A stretch of 64,000 bases of DNA, taken from Umbelopsis ramanniana AG. Its lineage: Eukaryota > Mucoromycota > Umbelopsidomycetes > Umbelopsidales > Umbelopsidaceae. The stretch is from NCBI RefSeq assembly GCF_025399195.1, contig NW_026252099.1:350814-414813 (forward strand), read 5' to 3'. Below the pieces are notes generated by a model. It was not told the origin of the DNA. It saw nothing but the letters and a program-made list of their open reading frames with translations, and did no database searches. Position 1 is the stretch's first letter. Every line of letters starts with the position of its first letter. A program made the translations under genes and the position numbers. Positions 38,178 to 49,471 of the stretch are shown here, piece by piece.

Positions 38178-39005
38178 TCAATTTCTGATACTCTCCATGG
38201 AACCAAAAATATCCCACAGTGTAGCCACAGTGGAAACGGTGAAAACAGTTACACCGAAGAAGATACCAGTATTGAGCATATCACACCTAGAGGAGAGCAA
38301 GGTTAAATACCTCAGTACTAATGAAATAGTTGCATACAATTGAACCAAACTCACATGCCGTCCAGAGTCCCTGGAGTGCAAGGATACTTTGAAATCTCAA
38401 AAAAGACACCGACACCGAGACAGATAGTAATGAAGGTATCTCCAATACATAATACCGGCCGCTTAACCTTACCACCTTTCCCGTAGCGCCTGGTAAGGTA
38501 CACGTATATTAAAAAGGAGCTCCACATAAACGATACACTGGAGACTCCGAATACAAAGTAAAGTAGCGCTGGTTCGAACGGAAATCCCTTTCCTGCAAAC
38601 TACAAATCGTATACGATGAAGTCAGCGTTTAGTGTGGGTAAACTTGGCGCACGAAAAATGAAAATGGTTATCTACCGCAGGTGCGCCAGCTTGAAAAGCA
38701 AATGTTGCTGCAGATGCGATGAGCTGCCAAATTCTTATGCAAAGACGTGGAAAATTAGGTTTTACAGGCAATGTACTTCCGTCTGGCAAGATTGTTTGGC
38801 TGCTAAAGGACGGTGGAGCATAGCCAAGTTGACCAATGCTGCCATCCACAGAGTATGCACCACCAAGCGATTTTCTTCCTGCCATGCTCATTGCATCAGG
38901 TGGTGAATAGGTGTTGGTAGGGGCAGTAGTATAGCCATCCTGATAAGGCACCTGCATTTTGTCGTCACTGTAAAAGGTATCATTTTTTTCCCATGAATTT
39001 TGCAT
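38178..39005 (-). CDS. Four-transmembrane MARVEL-like membrane protein
   Basis: Exons 39005-38676, 38599-38355 and 38286-38178 give 227 residues. The N-terminal 85 residues are Ser/Pro/Tyr-rich and cytosolic-looking. Four hydrophobic spans follow: RIWQLIASAATFAFQAGAP, LLYFVFGVSSVSFMWSSFLI, CIGDTFITICLGVGVFFEI and GIFFGVTVFTVSTVATLWDI. A Cys pair (YPCTPGTLDGMC) lies between spans 3 and 4. The spacing resembles MARVEL-domain proteins of fungal membranes, but no diagnostic motif is seen, so the family is inferred from topology. The start chosen (39005) begins MQNSWEKND; the open frame continues 24 codons upstream. Confidence 0.7.
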
Positions 39006-39465
39006 CTTGAGATTGTGAGTGTAAAGCGAGGAAGAGGTGTAAAAGATAACGTAATTAACTTGGAAAAACCTGGGCACACCTTCTTATTAAACTTGAGCAA
39101 AATTTAGGGTATCGTAAATTAACATAATGACCACACTGGGTTCACGATAATTCAGCGAACTGGAGTATTTCACAATGACGGTATATATCACTTTATTGAA
39201 CATATCAAAGATGATGCTTATGTGTAAGAGGTGTCTCTTTAGAAAAAAAAAAGATTGTACGTTTATTGCAATTGGCTGAAGTGGCTCTCCAGTCAATGAG
39301 GTATATTACAATGGCTGTTCTCGTTTACAGTTGCCCATGATTATCTATGTATGCCATGTTTTCGTCAAAATGTAGGGACTTCTTTTCATGTCCGCTTTGA
39401 CAAAGATAATGGGTTCCTGACCCCTCTGCATTCTATTTGGGAACGATTTTGTATTGTTGATTTCA
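39006..39465. other. Intergenic region between two minus-strand genes
   Basis: Holds the promoter of the four-TM gene and the NAA38 3' UTR. No ORF supported. Confidence 0.4.
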
Positions 39466-39806
39466 TTACATGTACTCGTCACCAGCATCAAGGTCTTCGA
39501 TATCCATCCTTAACAAATGCTTTCCGGGGATCATGACCAAACCAACTAGCCTCTGCTCATCTGGATTTTTTGATGAAAAAGTCATTAATACATATAAACT
39601 GCATTACGAGATAGTCGATTCTGCATACCTCCACGGTACTCTTCAGCATGAGCTAGAATTGTGTTTTTATCTTTGTCGGTGCAGACAAAGACACCAATGA
39701 ATATTCTTCCATCAGAGACCTTTATTCGCGCTTTGTGGTTGAGATATGAACGTAACCGCGCAACATTGCCGGTATCGTTTGGCATTGGATGAGCTAATGA
39801 TTCCAC
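39466..39806 (-). CDS. NAA38: NatC auxiliary subunit NAA38 (LSMD1-like)
   Basis: Sm-like auxiliary subunit of the NatC N-terminal acetyltransferase. Exons 39806-39629 and 39545-39466 give 85 residues. The Sm1 motif reads RSYLNHKARIKVSDGRIFIG followed by VFVCTDKDKNTILAHAEEY. The Sm2-like part GLVMIPGKHLLRMDIED is in exon 2. The DGR...G.F.CTD.D.N.IL pattern and LVMIPGKH distinguish LSMD1/NAA38 from canonical LSm proteins. Short (85 aa) but complete. It is divergent to CDC10. Confidence 0.88.
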
Positions 39807-40216
39807 AATTCAAGCAAGCAAGACAGAAGCCAGTGGCTGAGAAAATTTCCGTCTCAAGCACAGTTTGGCACGGCACAGCGCGCCAATGTTTTCAGTGAAA
39901 CTAAAAAAATTGATCCAGGGACACAAACGCACCATCCTCCTTTTCACCCAGGGAGCTGTCTATGGATGAACACCTTTATAAGCGTTTTCACAAAGCTACT
40001 CACTCCTAATAGCCCTTCAAAAATAGGAGTGTTGCTAGTAAGGGCGCACTGATCTGAACAGTCTCCCCTGCCAAAAATTGTCCAATCACACGCTGTGTAA
40101 CACGCTGAATTGGCAAGCTCCTCATATCCCCCTTCACACTCCGGTGTCTTGGTCCTTTTTCAATTCGTTAGACGATTGCAGAAACATCTTTACCCGTAAC
40201 TTCATCTGAATCTACA
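39807..40216. promoter_or_regulatory. Divergent promoter region, NAA38 and CDC10
   Basis: A TATA-like TTTATAAGCG lies at 39975-39984 on the plus strand, about 230 bases before the CDC10 ATG. No ORF supported. Confidence 0.4.
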
Positions 40217-41865
40217 ATGGTAAGCATCTTGATAAAGTACAATGAAGCTGTTACTTAATGTATTGACCGCCACGCAACATTTCAACTCTAGTCTGCTCTT
40301 AACGGTTATGTCGGTTTTGACACCATCACCCAGCAAATTGAAAAGAAGCTGTTGAAGCGTGGCTTCCAATTCAACGTAATGGTTGTTGGTATGTTTGTTA
40401 AACGTATATTAATGATAATCTACTTCAATGGCCACTCACCAAATCTCTCATCAGGCCAATCTGGCTTGGGAAAGTCCACCCTTGTCAACACTATTTTCGC
40501 GTCCCACTTGATTGAAAGCAAGGGCCGTGTTGCCTGCGACGAACCCCCAAGACAGACAACTGAAATTGAGACTGTTGGTCATAGTATGTACTCATTTGAT
40601 CCAGCTGTACTTCGAAAACGAATTCGTGATAATTGACCTCCGTGTTTCGTAGTCATCGAGGAGAACGGCGTCCGATTGAAGTTGAACATCGTTGACACTC
40701 CTGGATACGGTGATCAGGTTAACAACGAGAACTGGTAAGTAATGCACAATTAAAATTTTAGGTTCCCGTGTAAATTCGCTTGTACTTATTTTACAATGTT
40801 ATTTTCACTGATTTAGCTGGGAACCTATCATCAAGTATATCAAGGATCAGCACTCTGCCTACTTGCGAAAGGAATTGACTGCTACTCGTGAAAAGTACAT
40901 TCAAGATTCCCGAATCCATTGCTGTTTGTTCTTCCTCACCCCCAGTGGTCATGCGTGTGTACCTTTTTCTCCTAAATTGTTCACCTACATTAGCAATTTA
41001 CTTACTTTTGCTATTTATTTAGTCTCAAGCCCATCGACATTGTCGTTTTGAAGAAGCTTTCTGAAGTTGTCAACGTTGTCCCCGTCATTGCTAAGTCTGA
41101 TGCCTTGACTTTGGAGGAACGTGCTGCCTTCAAGATGAGAGTAAGATTTTATCCCACGTTGTTTTGATAGGCAACGAAATCAATGCTAATGGAATGGCTG
41201 CTTCTACCAACAGATTAAGCAAGAATTGACCTTCCACAACATCCGCCTTTACCCATATGAGAGTGAGGAGGACGATGAACAGGAACAAGCATTGAACGAA
41301 AGCATTCGTGTAAGTAATGAGAAACAATTTCTGTGATGTTTCTCACGTCAACCCATATGTTGACTTTTGATGTGATATTTTAGGACTTGATTCCCTTCGC
41401 CGTTGTTGGATCTGAGAGAAACGTGGTTGTTGATGGCAAGGCTGTCCGCGGCCGAAAGAACAGATATGGTGTCATAAATGGTAAGTACGCACCGATCGGA
41501 ACAATATCATCTTTATCGTCATCTAATATTGTTTTGCTTTGTAGTTGAGAATGAAGATCACTGTGAATTTGTTCACCTCCGCAACTTCCTCACCAGAACT
41601 CACCTTCAAGATTTGATTGAGACCACTGCACAGATTCACTACGAAGCTTTCCGCTCCAAGCAGCTTCTTGCTATCAAGGAATCTACTCAGCAGCCTACCT
41701 CTCCCGGTGCTGTCCACCCTCCCATTACCCCCGTTAACGGTAACGCCTCGAGCTCAGCCCTTACCAGCCCCACTTCAACGTAAGTTGACCTAATTCACGG
41801 CCATGATATGACTAGCGACAAAAAGATACTAATTTATATGATACAGCTCTGTTCCCGCTTTTTAA
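40217..41865 (+). CDS. CDC10: Septin, Cdc10 class
   Basis: GTP-binding septin forming the cytoskeletal ring at division and branching sites. Ten exons: 40217-40219, 40292-40388, 40455-40583, 40653-40734, 40817-40954, 41023-41140, 41214-41309, 41384-41480, 41545-41779, 41847-41865; 337 residues. It begins [21 protein letters not shown], then G1 GQSGLGKS, G3 DTPGYGD, G4 AKSD, and the septin unique element with [17 protein letters not shown]. As in Cdc10, there is almost no N-terminal extension and no long C-terminal coiled coil, only a Ser/Thr/Pro tail. The start codon is alone in exon 1: ATG is followed directly by GTAAGC. The last exon has 19 nt. Confidence 0.96.
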
Positions 41866-42814
41866 ACTGTTACCCAGAGCGTAGTGCTTGATCAAAATCT
41901 TTCGTCTTGAGCTCCAGTTACTAAGCTCTCTACAATCCTCCTTAGTTCTCTGCTTAATTTGACCATACAGTCAGCATTTTATAAATTCAACTTTCCTTTT
42001 TACACTTATGATAGCCCATTTTTTATGTCGCCCAAAGTGCGTGTCATTCAAGTGATGGAGAACAGTCTAGTGAGAATAATGAGAGGGTGCGTTTCAACAA
42101 TTTACGAGATTGACCGAATACAAAATAATAAGGAGACATGTCTGATGCCAAGTCATACCTCAATTTATCCGAATAGCCTTTGCTCCTTCAACAATACGGC
42201 TCACTGTGTCTAGCCATCGATACATGGCTTCTAAGTGGCTTATTGAGCGCTTGATTTGCCAAGGAGCCATCAAAGATGGGCCCGGCTTTTTGTCGCCTTG
42301 GACAGTGGCCATATCTTGTGGGGTATGGAGACAGATTTTCCAGCATTCAACGATACAATACACAGTACTTTGCATAAAAAATGAGAAAATCCTCCTATCT
42401 CCTTTTCACAATTTGATCAAAATCATCACGAACTGTTTTTAAGCATCAACTCGGCTTGCATTGACGTAATGCTTCGCCAACCCATAGCTATAGTCGCAAG
42501 GCAGAAAACCGACTAATATAACCAATACAAAGATATCTTCAGAAGCATGGAAAATAGTAAAGCGTTTAAATATAACTATATCCTTACTGATAAGCACACA
42601 CAAGCAATTACTTTGATCACTAAAACCTTTAACTGCCCTTCATAAGTAATACCTCCTTGATGTGAACTTGGAGGGAAGTTCTCAACGAAGCTCCGATGGC
42701 CAATTTGTAGAGAGAACGAGTCACGTGATTTAGCCGACAATTCGCGCTTTCATCACTTAATGGAAAACTCTGGAACTCTGAGGTTCAATACTGCTATTCC
42801 AATCAACTTCGTAC
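41866..42814. other. Intergenic region between CDC10 and AHA1
   Basis: 949 bases with the CDC10 3' UTR and the AHA1 promoter. A possible small minus-strand coding segment lies at 42160-42375 (listed separately). No repeats. Confidence 0.45.
42160..42375 (-). CDS. Possible 3' coding segment of an unrecognised small gene
   Basis: Open frame ending at 42160 whose translation has protein-like composition (ATVQGDKKPGPSLMAPWQ, then SHLEAMYRWLDTVSRIVEG), predicted helical at the C-terminus. It stays open upstream to about 42400. A second, differently phased open frame ending near 42436 lies upstream, so this could be the last exon of a short spliced gene. I could not find a convincing splice pair, and I recognise no family. 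Confidence 0.25.
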   Translation of the reverse strand: MQSTVYCIVECWKICLHTPQDMATVQGDKKPGPSLMAPWQIKRSISHLEAMYRWLDTVSRIVEGAKAIRIN

Positions 42815-44284
42815 ATGTCCAACTGGAAAAACGTTAACAACTGGTAAGTTATAGCTGAATCCAACCACAAACCAGCTGTGAAGACGCTTCAAGATTCTTG
42901 AGCATTAGCTTACTACTGTACATTTCAACTGACAATAACCAAATCTTTCAAATCGTTTGTTACTCTTTGCTACAATTGCGATTTCTCCAGGCACTGGTAG
43001 GTCTTTTTCTTTCACATATATTTTCCATAAAAGCCTACTTATCATTATTCTTCCCTCTTAATTTCAGGGTTAACAAGAACTGCTTGAATTGGGCAAAGAC
43101 CTATTTCCAGCAAGAACTTGTTGGTATCGAAGCAGAGAAGAACGGTGTCCAAACCAGCGTCAGCAAGGTCACAGAGGTCACTGGCGATGTCGACCTGAAC
43201 CAGAGAAAGGGAAAGATTATCACTATCTTTGATGTCGAGATCAAGTTGGAATGGAAAGGTAATTTGCATTGTATGAACACCTGTTGACCGTCATACTCCA
43301 TATTTATAATTAAATTGTCTGGTATAGGTACTGCTCCCGATGGTACTGAGGCCCAAGGTCGCATTCTCATTCCTGAAGTTGCACATGATACTGATATTGA
43401 TGACTATGTGGTAATTAGATTTTTCTGTTACTGATTGGATGAATTGAATATGGAGACTGACAGTATTTTGTTTGCTACCAGTTCGAAATTTCCGTCACCG
43501 ACGACTCAAATGCAAAGCACGCCATTAAGGAAGTAGTTCGTAAGGAACTTGCTGCAAAACTTCGTCAAAAATTGTCAACCTTTGCAGGAGATTTGGTCAA
43601 GGGTAAATATCGATCAGAGACCGCCGCATATGACGAACATGTTATTTATGACTTACCGTCCTCCATTCATAGCCCACGGAGCTGATGTTTACATTGATCC
43701 TTCGCAATTGGGAACTGCTCCTCCACCACGAGTGGCACATGCTGCTAAGGATAGCAACGCTGCCACTAAGGGCCATGATGGTGCTTCCACCACTGGCGCC
43801 GACAAGCGTGGAAAAATTGTAAATACCACCTCTTTGGAAGAGGCTGTAGAATTCCAGACATCTGCTCATGAACTCTATGAGACGCTACTCGATTCGCAAC
43901 GTGTTGCTGCCTGGACTCGCGGATCTGCCAAGATGTCCCGTGAAATTGGAGGAAAGTTTGAATACTTCAACGGTAACGTTTCTGGCGAGATTCTAGAGAC
44001 CGTAAGTACAAAACAGGAATTGCATTACCCATCAACATACTCTAAAATTACGTTGTGCATAGGTTCCTGACAAGAAGATTGTGCAAAAGTGGCGTCTTAG
44101 CACTTGGCCAGAATCTCACTTTTCTGAAGTCACTTTCACTTTTGATCAAGCTTCTGACTCCACTAAGCTGATTGTCAAGCAAACTGGTGTTCCAATTGGT
44201 GAAGAGGAAGTCACTCAACGTAACTGGACCGGATACTACTGGAACTCTATCAAGCAAACATTTGGCTTTGGTGTTGTGTTTTAA
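42815..44284 (+). CDS. AHA1: AHA1, activator of Hsp90 ATPase
   Basis: Hsp90 co-chaperone that stimulates its ATPase. Seven exons: 42815-42843, 42991-42996, 43068-43258, 43328-43410, 43482-43602, 43673-44001, 44063-44284; 326 residues. The N-terminal Aha1 domain has the conserved NNWHWVNKNCLNWAKTYF and NQRKGKIITIFDVEIKLEW. A Thr/Ala/Lys-rich linker leads to the C-terminal SRPBCC/AHSA1 domain with ETLLDSQRVAAWTRGSAKM, QKWRLSTWPESHFS, VPIGEEE and SIKQTFGFG. Exon 2 is only 6 nt (GCACTG), flanked by AG and GT. It is required to encode the invariant W-H-W of NNWHWV across three exons. Confidence 0.96.
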
Positions 44285-44510
44285 TGTAAGGTGTGTTTTA
44301 TCCACAAACAACACCACCTAAGGATTTTTGCAATTTAGACAAAACAACAGTTTGAACCTCTCGTTGGGGGGTTTTTATTCTTTCAAAGATAACGTAGCAG
44401 AAAGCGAGAGAACAAAAGTATAAAAAGAAAAATTAACAAAATTACAAAATAAACAAGACATGTACATCTAAAACCGGTGTGTTGACTACAAGAATACAGA
44501 CGTGCACAAA

Positions 44511-47111
44511 TCATACACTAAGTCCAAAAGGCATAAGCATCTTTTCTATTTGCTCCTTGAGACCTTGTGCGATCGGAGGAGGCTCGTAATCCATATGGGC
44601 TATCGTTTTGCCTTCCTCGAGTAGCACACCATGCATTGGTGCAAACATACTGGCCTTGAGTATATTGACACATCTTTCGAGATGTTGCCGACCAGTCTGT
44701 GCGATATCGGGTCGTATTTCTGCCTTTGCTAACCGCATACTCAAGTCGATAATCAGAAGCAGGTAAAGGGGCTCAACTGCAACAAGATTCAATGCTTAGT
44801 GTTACGATATTTCCATTGTCGATGAATGGCAACTTTGACACTTACAACGGCAAATATTATGGTTAATCTGTTGCTCAGCAAGTTTGATGACGATCAACGA
44901 ACTTTTCAAACATCTGTCTAAAGATCTTGCCCATATGCTTTGCACAAACATATTGGCGAATTCCGTTTGACCAGAGGAAGTTCCTTCTCCAGGGTCATGT
45001 TCTTCTTGCATTCTCGAAAATATTTGCTTTGGTAGAAACAGCGCATTGAGCAGAATATACCAGGTATGAACGACGATAAACGTTTGCAACTGAGCTCGAT
45101 CAGCATTGATCACTTGCTCATCCGTTACGTCCATATCAGGGTGCTCAACAATTTTGAAGTCCATCGGTAAGGTGCTCCAAATTTGAATCATCATTTCCTC
45201 ATACTCAAAGTATTTCTGTAGCGAAAGTGTGCCGGGAACATCTGACGTGTCTAGGTCATAAATTTCCCTCTAATGACTACAAATTCAGTAACAAAATTTT
45301 CAATCATGGCCCAATTTCAGACATCTCGATACATACCCTTGCATTGATCATCTTTTCGTTGCTGAGCCAGTTCATGAAGATGTTTTTCAATTGGATTAAC
45401 TTCACCATATCTGGCTCTTCATTAGGCAATGGCTCCAAACTTTCGCCCGCAAATAGAAATTTAAATTCCTTGAAACTCTTCTCAGCAAGGTGGTATACGT
45501 GGTGCTCCATAAGAGTGACATAGAAACATTGTCTCTTAAAGATTTCACGTTGTATCCAAGATTGTTCATCAACCACTGGTGTGCTCATTCTTTCGTCGTA
45601 CATATCCAGTGTAATTGTATAAGCCAAGGTGAAGGCAGTAAATGCTTCAGAAGCCCGAAGAGTTTGAAGTCGGAACATACCAATGAAAATCAGCGTGGTC
45701 ATTGCTTCTTCTCGATGCTCTGGTTCGTCAAAGATATCTTCAAGAAGTTCTCTTGCAAGGCTATAAAAGAACTCTCCCATTTCTCGAAGTTCTTGTGCAG
45801 AGTAATTTGGCGTATGTCTACAATGCCTCAAACACACATAGGAGCATACTGCCATAATCACTGGTGATGAAAATATATCACTTCGATTATGGAAGTCTTC
45901 CAAAAAAGCCGGTTGATATAGAATTTGCATCTGCTTATTGTGACAACTGAAATAGGTATCGAGCAGCTTGGTAATGACTTGGTAAGGGGTTGTTGCCAAA
46001 AGAGGTGGTCGCGGCGGGACTCCTGTATCGAATGTTAACGTTTTTGGACCATTTCGAATCACTTTTGCATAAAGCTCATGAACTCCCAATAGTTTGCTTG
46101 TAACCGATAAGTTGATGTTGCCACTGTACTCTGACAAGCTGATTGGATATGGCTGTACTGATGCATCTAGGTTGAGGACTTTGATTGCCTCCAATCCCCA
46201 CGAAACCAAGTCTCGAACAGTCTTTACATTAGTGTTGATGGTCAGGCCATCTTTGGTCATCTATGACAATATAAAAATATACACTGGTAAGATGGGATGG
46301 AGCACAAGCGAAAATAGCGCTTTGTAACTTACAGAAATACTCCATGTATGGTCCTCCTTCTTTTGTTCATCTCCAGCACTTGTTGATGTTTGTGAAAACA
46401 GCACAAGGTCTTGGCTTGACGGCGAGCAAGTCGACAAGTTTGGGCTGGATGTCGTGATGTCTGATAGGGTATTGTAGATATAATTGTCGGTAAAACTACT
46501 ATGATACGGCGTTACCGCAGTGTGCAAGTCTTCACATTTACTGGTCGAATCAAATGAGCTGGTAGAACCGTCCAGCATACCGTCATAACTGAATTGCGGT
46601 GATATATATTGCTCGCTATAGGATTGAAGAGTATGTTCACTCGATGGCGATGGCAAGAACTGGGTTTGCTCTTGTTTAACAGGCGTATCAATTGGAGAGA
46701 TATTTAAAGATGCTCTAGCCTCTCGTAAAGCAAGCTCTAGTTCGTATACTTGCTGTTCAAGATATGTAACATTGCTTTGTATTCCCAAAACGCTTTGATC
46801 AACGTCATCCTTATTGTGGCCCTTTGAGGGCCGATAGACCTTGAAAATACAATTCAAATTTCGCTTTATACATCGACTACATCGAGATTCGCCTTCCTGT
46901 ACAGAACATTTTCGACGATGCTCTCTGCATTCTAAATATTGAGAAAAACCGTTTCAATGGTGAGCATTAGCAACCTTGGCGCAGGGAAGGATTTGGCTTG
47001 GCAACTGAATGACATGGTTGCACTAGAGCACCATGCCCTATGTAGTAACAAACGTTCGTTTTTACCTTCACAGGGTCGATTTCGAGGAATTCGAAGCCTC
47101 TGCGTCGACAT
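44511..47111 (-). CDS. Zn2Cys6 transcription factor with fungal_trans-like region
   Basis: Exons 47111-47066, 46931-46333, 46260-45337, 45269-44846 and 44776-44511 give 752 residues. The binuclear cluster runs C-EE-C-REHRRK-C then C-SR-C-IKRNLN-C (residues 14-41), with intron 1 between its first two cysteines. A short coiled coil follows (VTYLEQQVYELELALREA, about 63-85), suggesting dimerisation. A Ser/Thr-rich region precedes the central fungal-specific domain (about 240-480; RHCRHTPNYSAQELREMGEFFY and LQTLRASEAFTAFTLAY). It should act in the nucleus; target genes are not deducible. It is divergent, at 942 bases, to a HAD-family gene, which is a candidate target only by position. Confidence 0.9.
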
Positions 47112-48053
47112 GCTCTACTTTGAATTATACTGTGTGGAAGGTGCGGGACAGGTGATATGAAGACTGCCAGCAAACAGGACGCTCAACTTAATAATAATCT
47201 TTGTCGCTCTTTGTCACACCCGAAAATTAAATTTTCTAGGGTTATTGAACTGATTGTTTTATTTTTTGAAGAGGCAATAGAATCGTTTCAAACGAAACAG
47301 GACAGAGAAGCAGCATAGCAATTTTATGACTGTGCCCTATTCATGCACATTATGATCTGAAATATAGATGGCTCGCAATGTATCCTAGATAAAAAAAACT
47401 CTATCGGTTAAATTGATGCCGCGACGCGCGTCAAATGATGGCAGCACGACCCAATTCCTTAAAACGACACCTCTAGCCATCGTAAGAGCGTATAGCACTT
47501 AAATTCAATGGAGGTGATTGATGCCTTCTTTAAATGCGAGCCTCCCAAGGATTTATCAACTATGTCTTAGAACAGAAGCCAGTGAACCGATATTCTTTAT
47601 TGAGTTCGGCAGCATACATGTATCTTGTACTAGGCAAATGCGACTGATGTATACGACATGATCGTGGAATTCACAGATGCTGATTTCATTGTTTAAGAAC
47701 CAAAATTTACCGGGCGCTCTTAGTGGTGTTCGCTCGGCTGACTATGGAACTTGCTTGTGATAAATCACAAGAGCATGATTTATAGCCGTTTACAGATATA
47801 AATTATCTATCACGCTTATTCGTGGTACCATTCAAGAAAAAGATATTTTTGTTGTAAAATTTTCTTTGATGTTGTCAAAGAGCACAGCTCTTTTTGTTCG
47901 GGCTAGAAACCGGACATTCAATTATTTCCTCAAGGCACTGACAAAAAAGCAAATAGTCAAAATCTATTGGCTGAGGCCACAAATCTGCTGAACAAGCTTC
48001 ATTAATCTTTTCTTCTTTAACCGTTTTCCTTTCTCCACACTTTTTACAACCTC
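47112..48053. promoter_or_regulatory. Long divergent intergenic region, Zn2Cys6 factor and HAD gene
   Basis: 942 bases without a supported ORF. A C/T-rich stretch (about 48006-48040) leads into the HAD start. The length suggests regulatory content, but I see no specific site with certainty. Confidence 0.45.
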
Positions 48054-49199
48054 ATGGCTCCACAATACAAAGCAGTAATCTTTGACATAGGTAACATTTT
48101 ACATATTATTGAAGCGTACCTTAATACCCTTTCACTAACCGAGATCAGGTGGAGTGTGCGTGGGATCCCCTATGCAAGGCATCCACCGATATGAGAAGAA
48201 AGTCGGGTTACCACGCAACTACATCAACCTGAGCATGTAAGAGTAATATTCTTAGGAAAGAAAGATTTATATATCTCTGATGTGCCTTTGTCATTAATAG
48301 CGTTCAACAAGGAGAAAATGGTGCATTCCAGGTAAGTGTATGAAAAAGTTAGCGTGTTTGATGGCGTGTAACTAACACATGGGCCGTCTAGAAATTGGAA
48401 AGAGGAGAAATAAAGCTACACGACTTTTATGCAGCATTTGGCGAACAATTGTCTCATCCTTCGAACAAAGAGCATTACCGAGAGTATATGAAGAAGCAAG
48501 GAAAAGGTGAGTGCGAATAAGTAGGTAATGCCGATGCCGTTTCAGAGAACTGAATTTTCAAAACAGATATCCCTATCATTCCGGACATAAAGGTGGATGG
48601 AAGGGAACTCTTTCAAAGTATGATGCGGGAAACATCTGTTGTGGATGAAAGAATATTTTATGCCATTAAGCAGTTGAAAGGTAAGATGTCGATTGTGAGT
48701 AATGTGCGCTCCATTCATTAGCACTGGCTTTACTCACATGTATAGTGCAAACCTCATAGAATCTGGAAAGTATAAGGTTGCTGCGTTGACAAATAACTTT
48801 GAGTACCCAGAAGATGACTTGAAAGAGATTGAAGCTCTCGGTGGCAAGCTTCCAGACGAGCTGCGATCACAGTTCGATGAGTTCATTGAGTCGAGGATAG
48901 TAGGTTTGAGGTAAGTAGTGGAAAGGGGACGCTACGGATACCAATAACCAGGGATAGTGTTGATAAACCTGTATTTTTCCTCTAGAAAACCGGATCCAAA
49001 GTTTTATGAACACGCTTGCAAAGTAGTAGGAGTAGAGCCTTCTGAGGCTATCTTCTTAGATGATATTGGTATGAACCTGCGATCCGCCAATAAGCTCGGA
49101 ATGACCACTATTCAAGTTATGATGGGAAACTCCCTCCCTGCCGTAGAGAAGCTACAAAGCTTGGTTGGAATAGACTTGCTGCCGACATCTAGACTGTAA
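48054..49199 (+). CDS. HAD-superfamily hydrolase (ACAD10/EPHX2 N-domain-like)
   Basis: Seven exons (48054-48090, 48149-48236, 48301-48331, 48392-48506, 48567-48680, 48760-48910, 48986-49199) give 249 residues. Motif I is VIFDIGGVCVGSP: the nucleophile Asp is kept and the second Asp is replaced by Gly, as in the ACAD10/EPHX-like subgroup (FDxGGV). Motif II is VAALTNNFEY, motif III the Lys of RKPDPKFYEHACK, motif IV FLDDIGMNLRSANKLGMTTI. An alpha-helical cap lies between motifs I and II. Substrate unknown, likely a small phosphate ester. It is complete and divergent to a Zn2Cys6 factor. Confidence 0.88.
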
Positions 49200-49471
49200 A
49201 ATGCGATAAGTGAAAACGCAGTATACCAAAAGAAAAACATTCACTGGATATCAAATAAAAGTCGATGAATATAAGAAAAATTGTTAAAAAAAATAGCAAA
49301 GGACAAAAGTCAAATTAACAGCGTATGAAGCTTGGCTATCAAGTGCTCGCAATGAATGAAGCGTGCCTACGACTCTGCGAGAAAAAAAAAAGGCAGTCAG
49401 AAAAGTTTAATTTTTTGAAATTTTCTCAATGTAGGTGTTAATGCAGAAGCATTCAGCCTACAAGATTTGAA

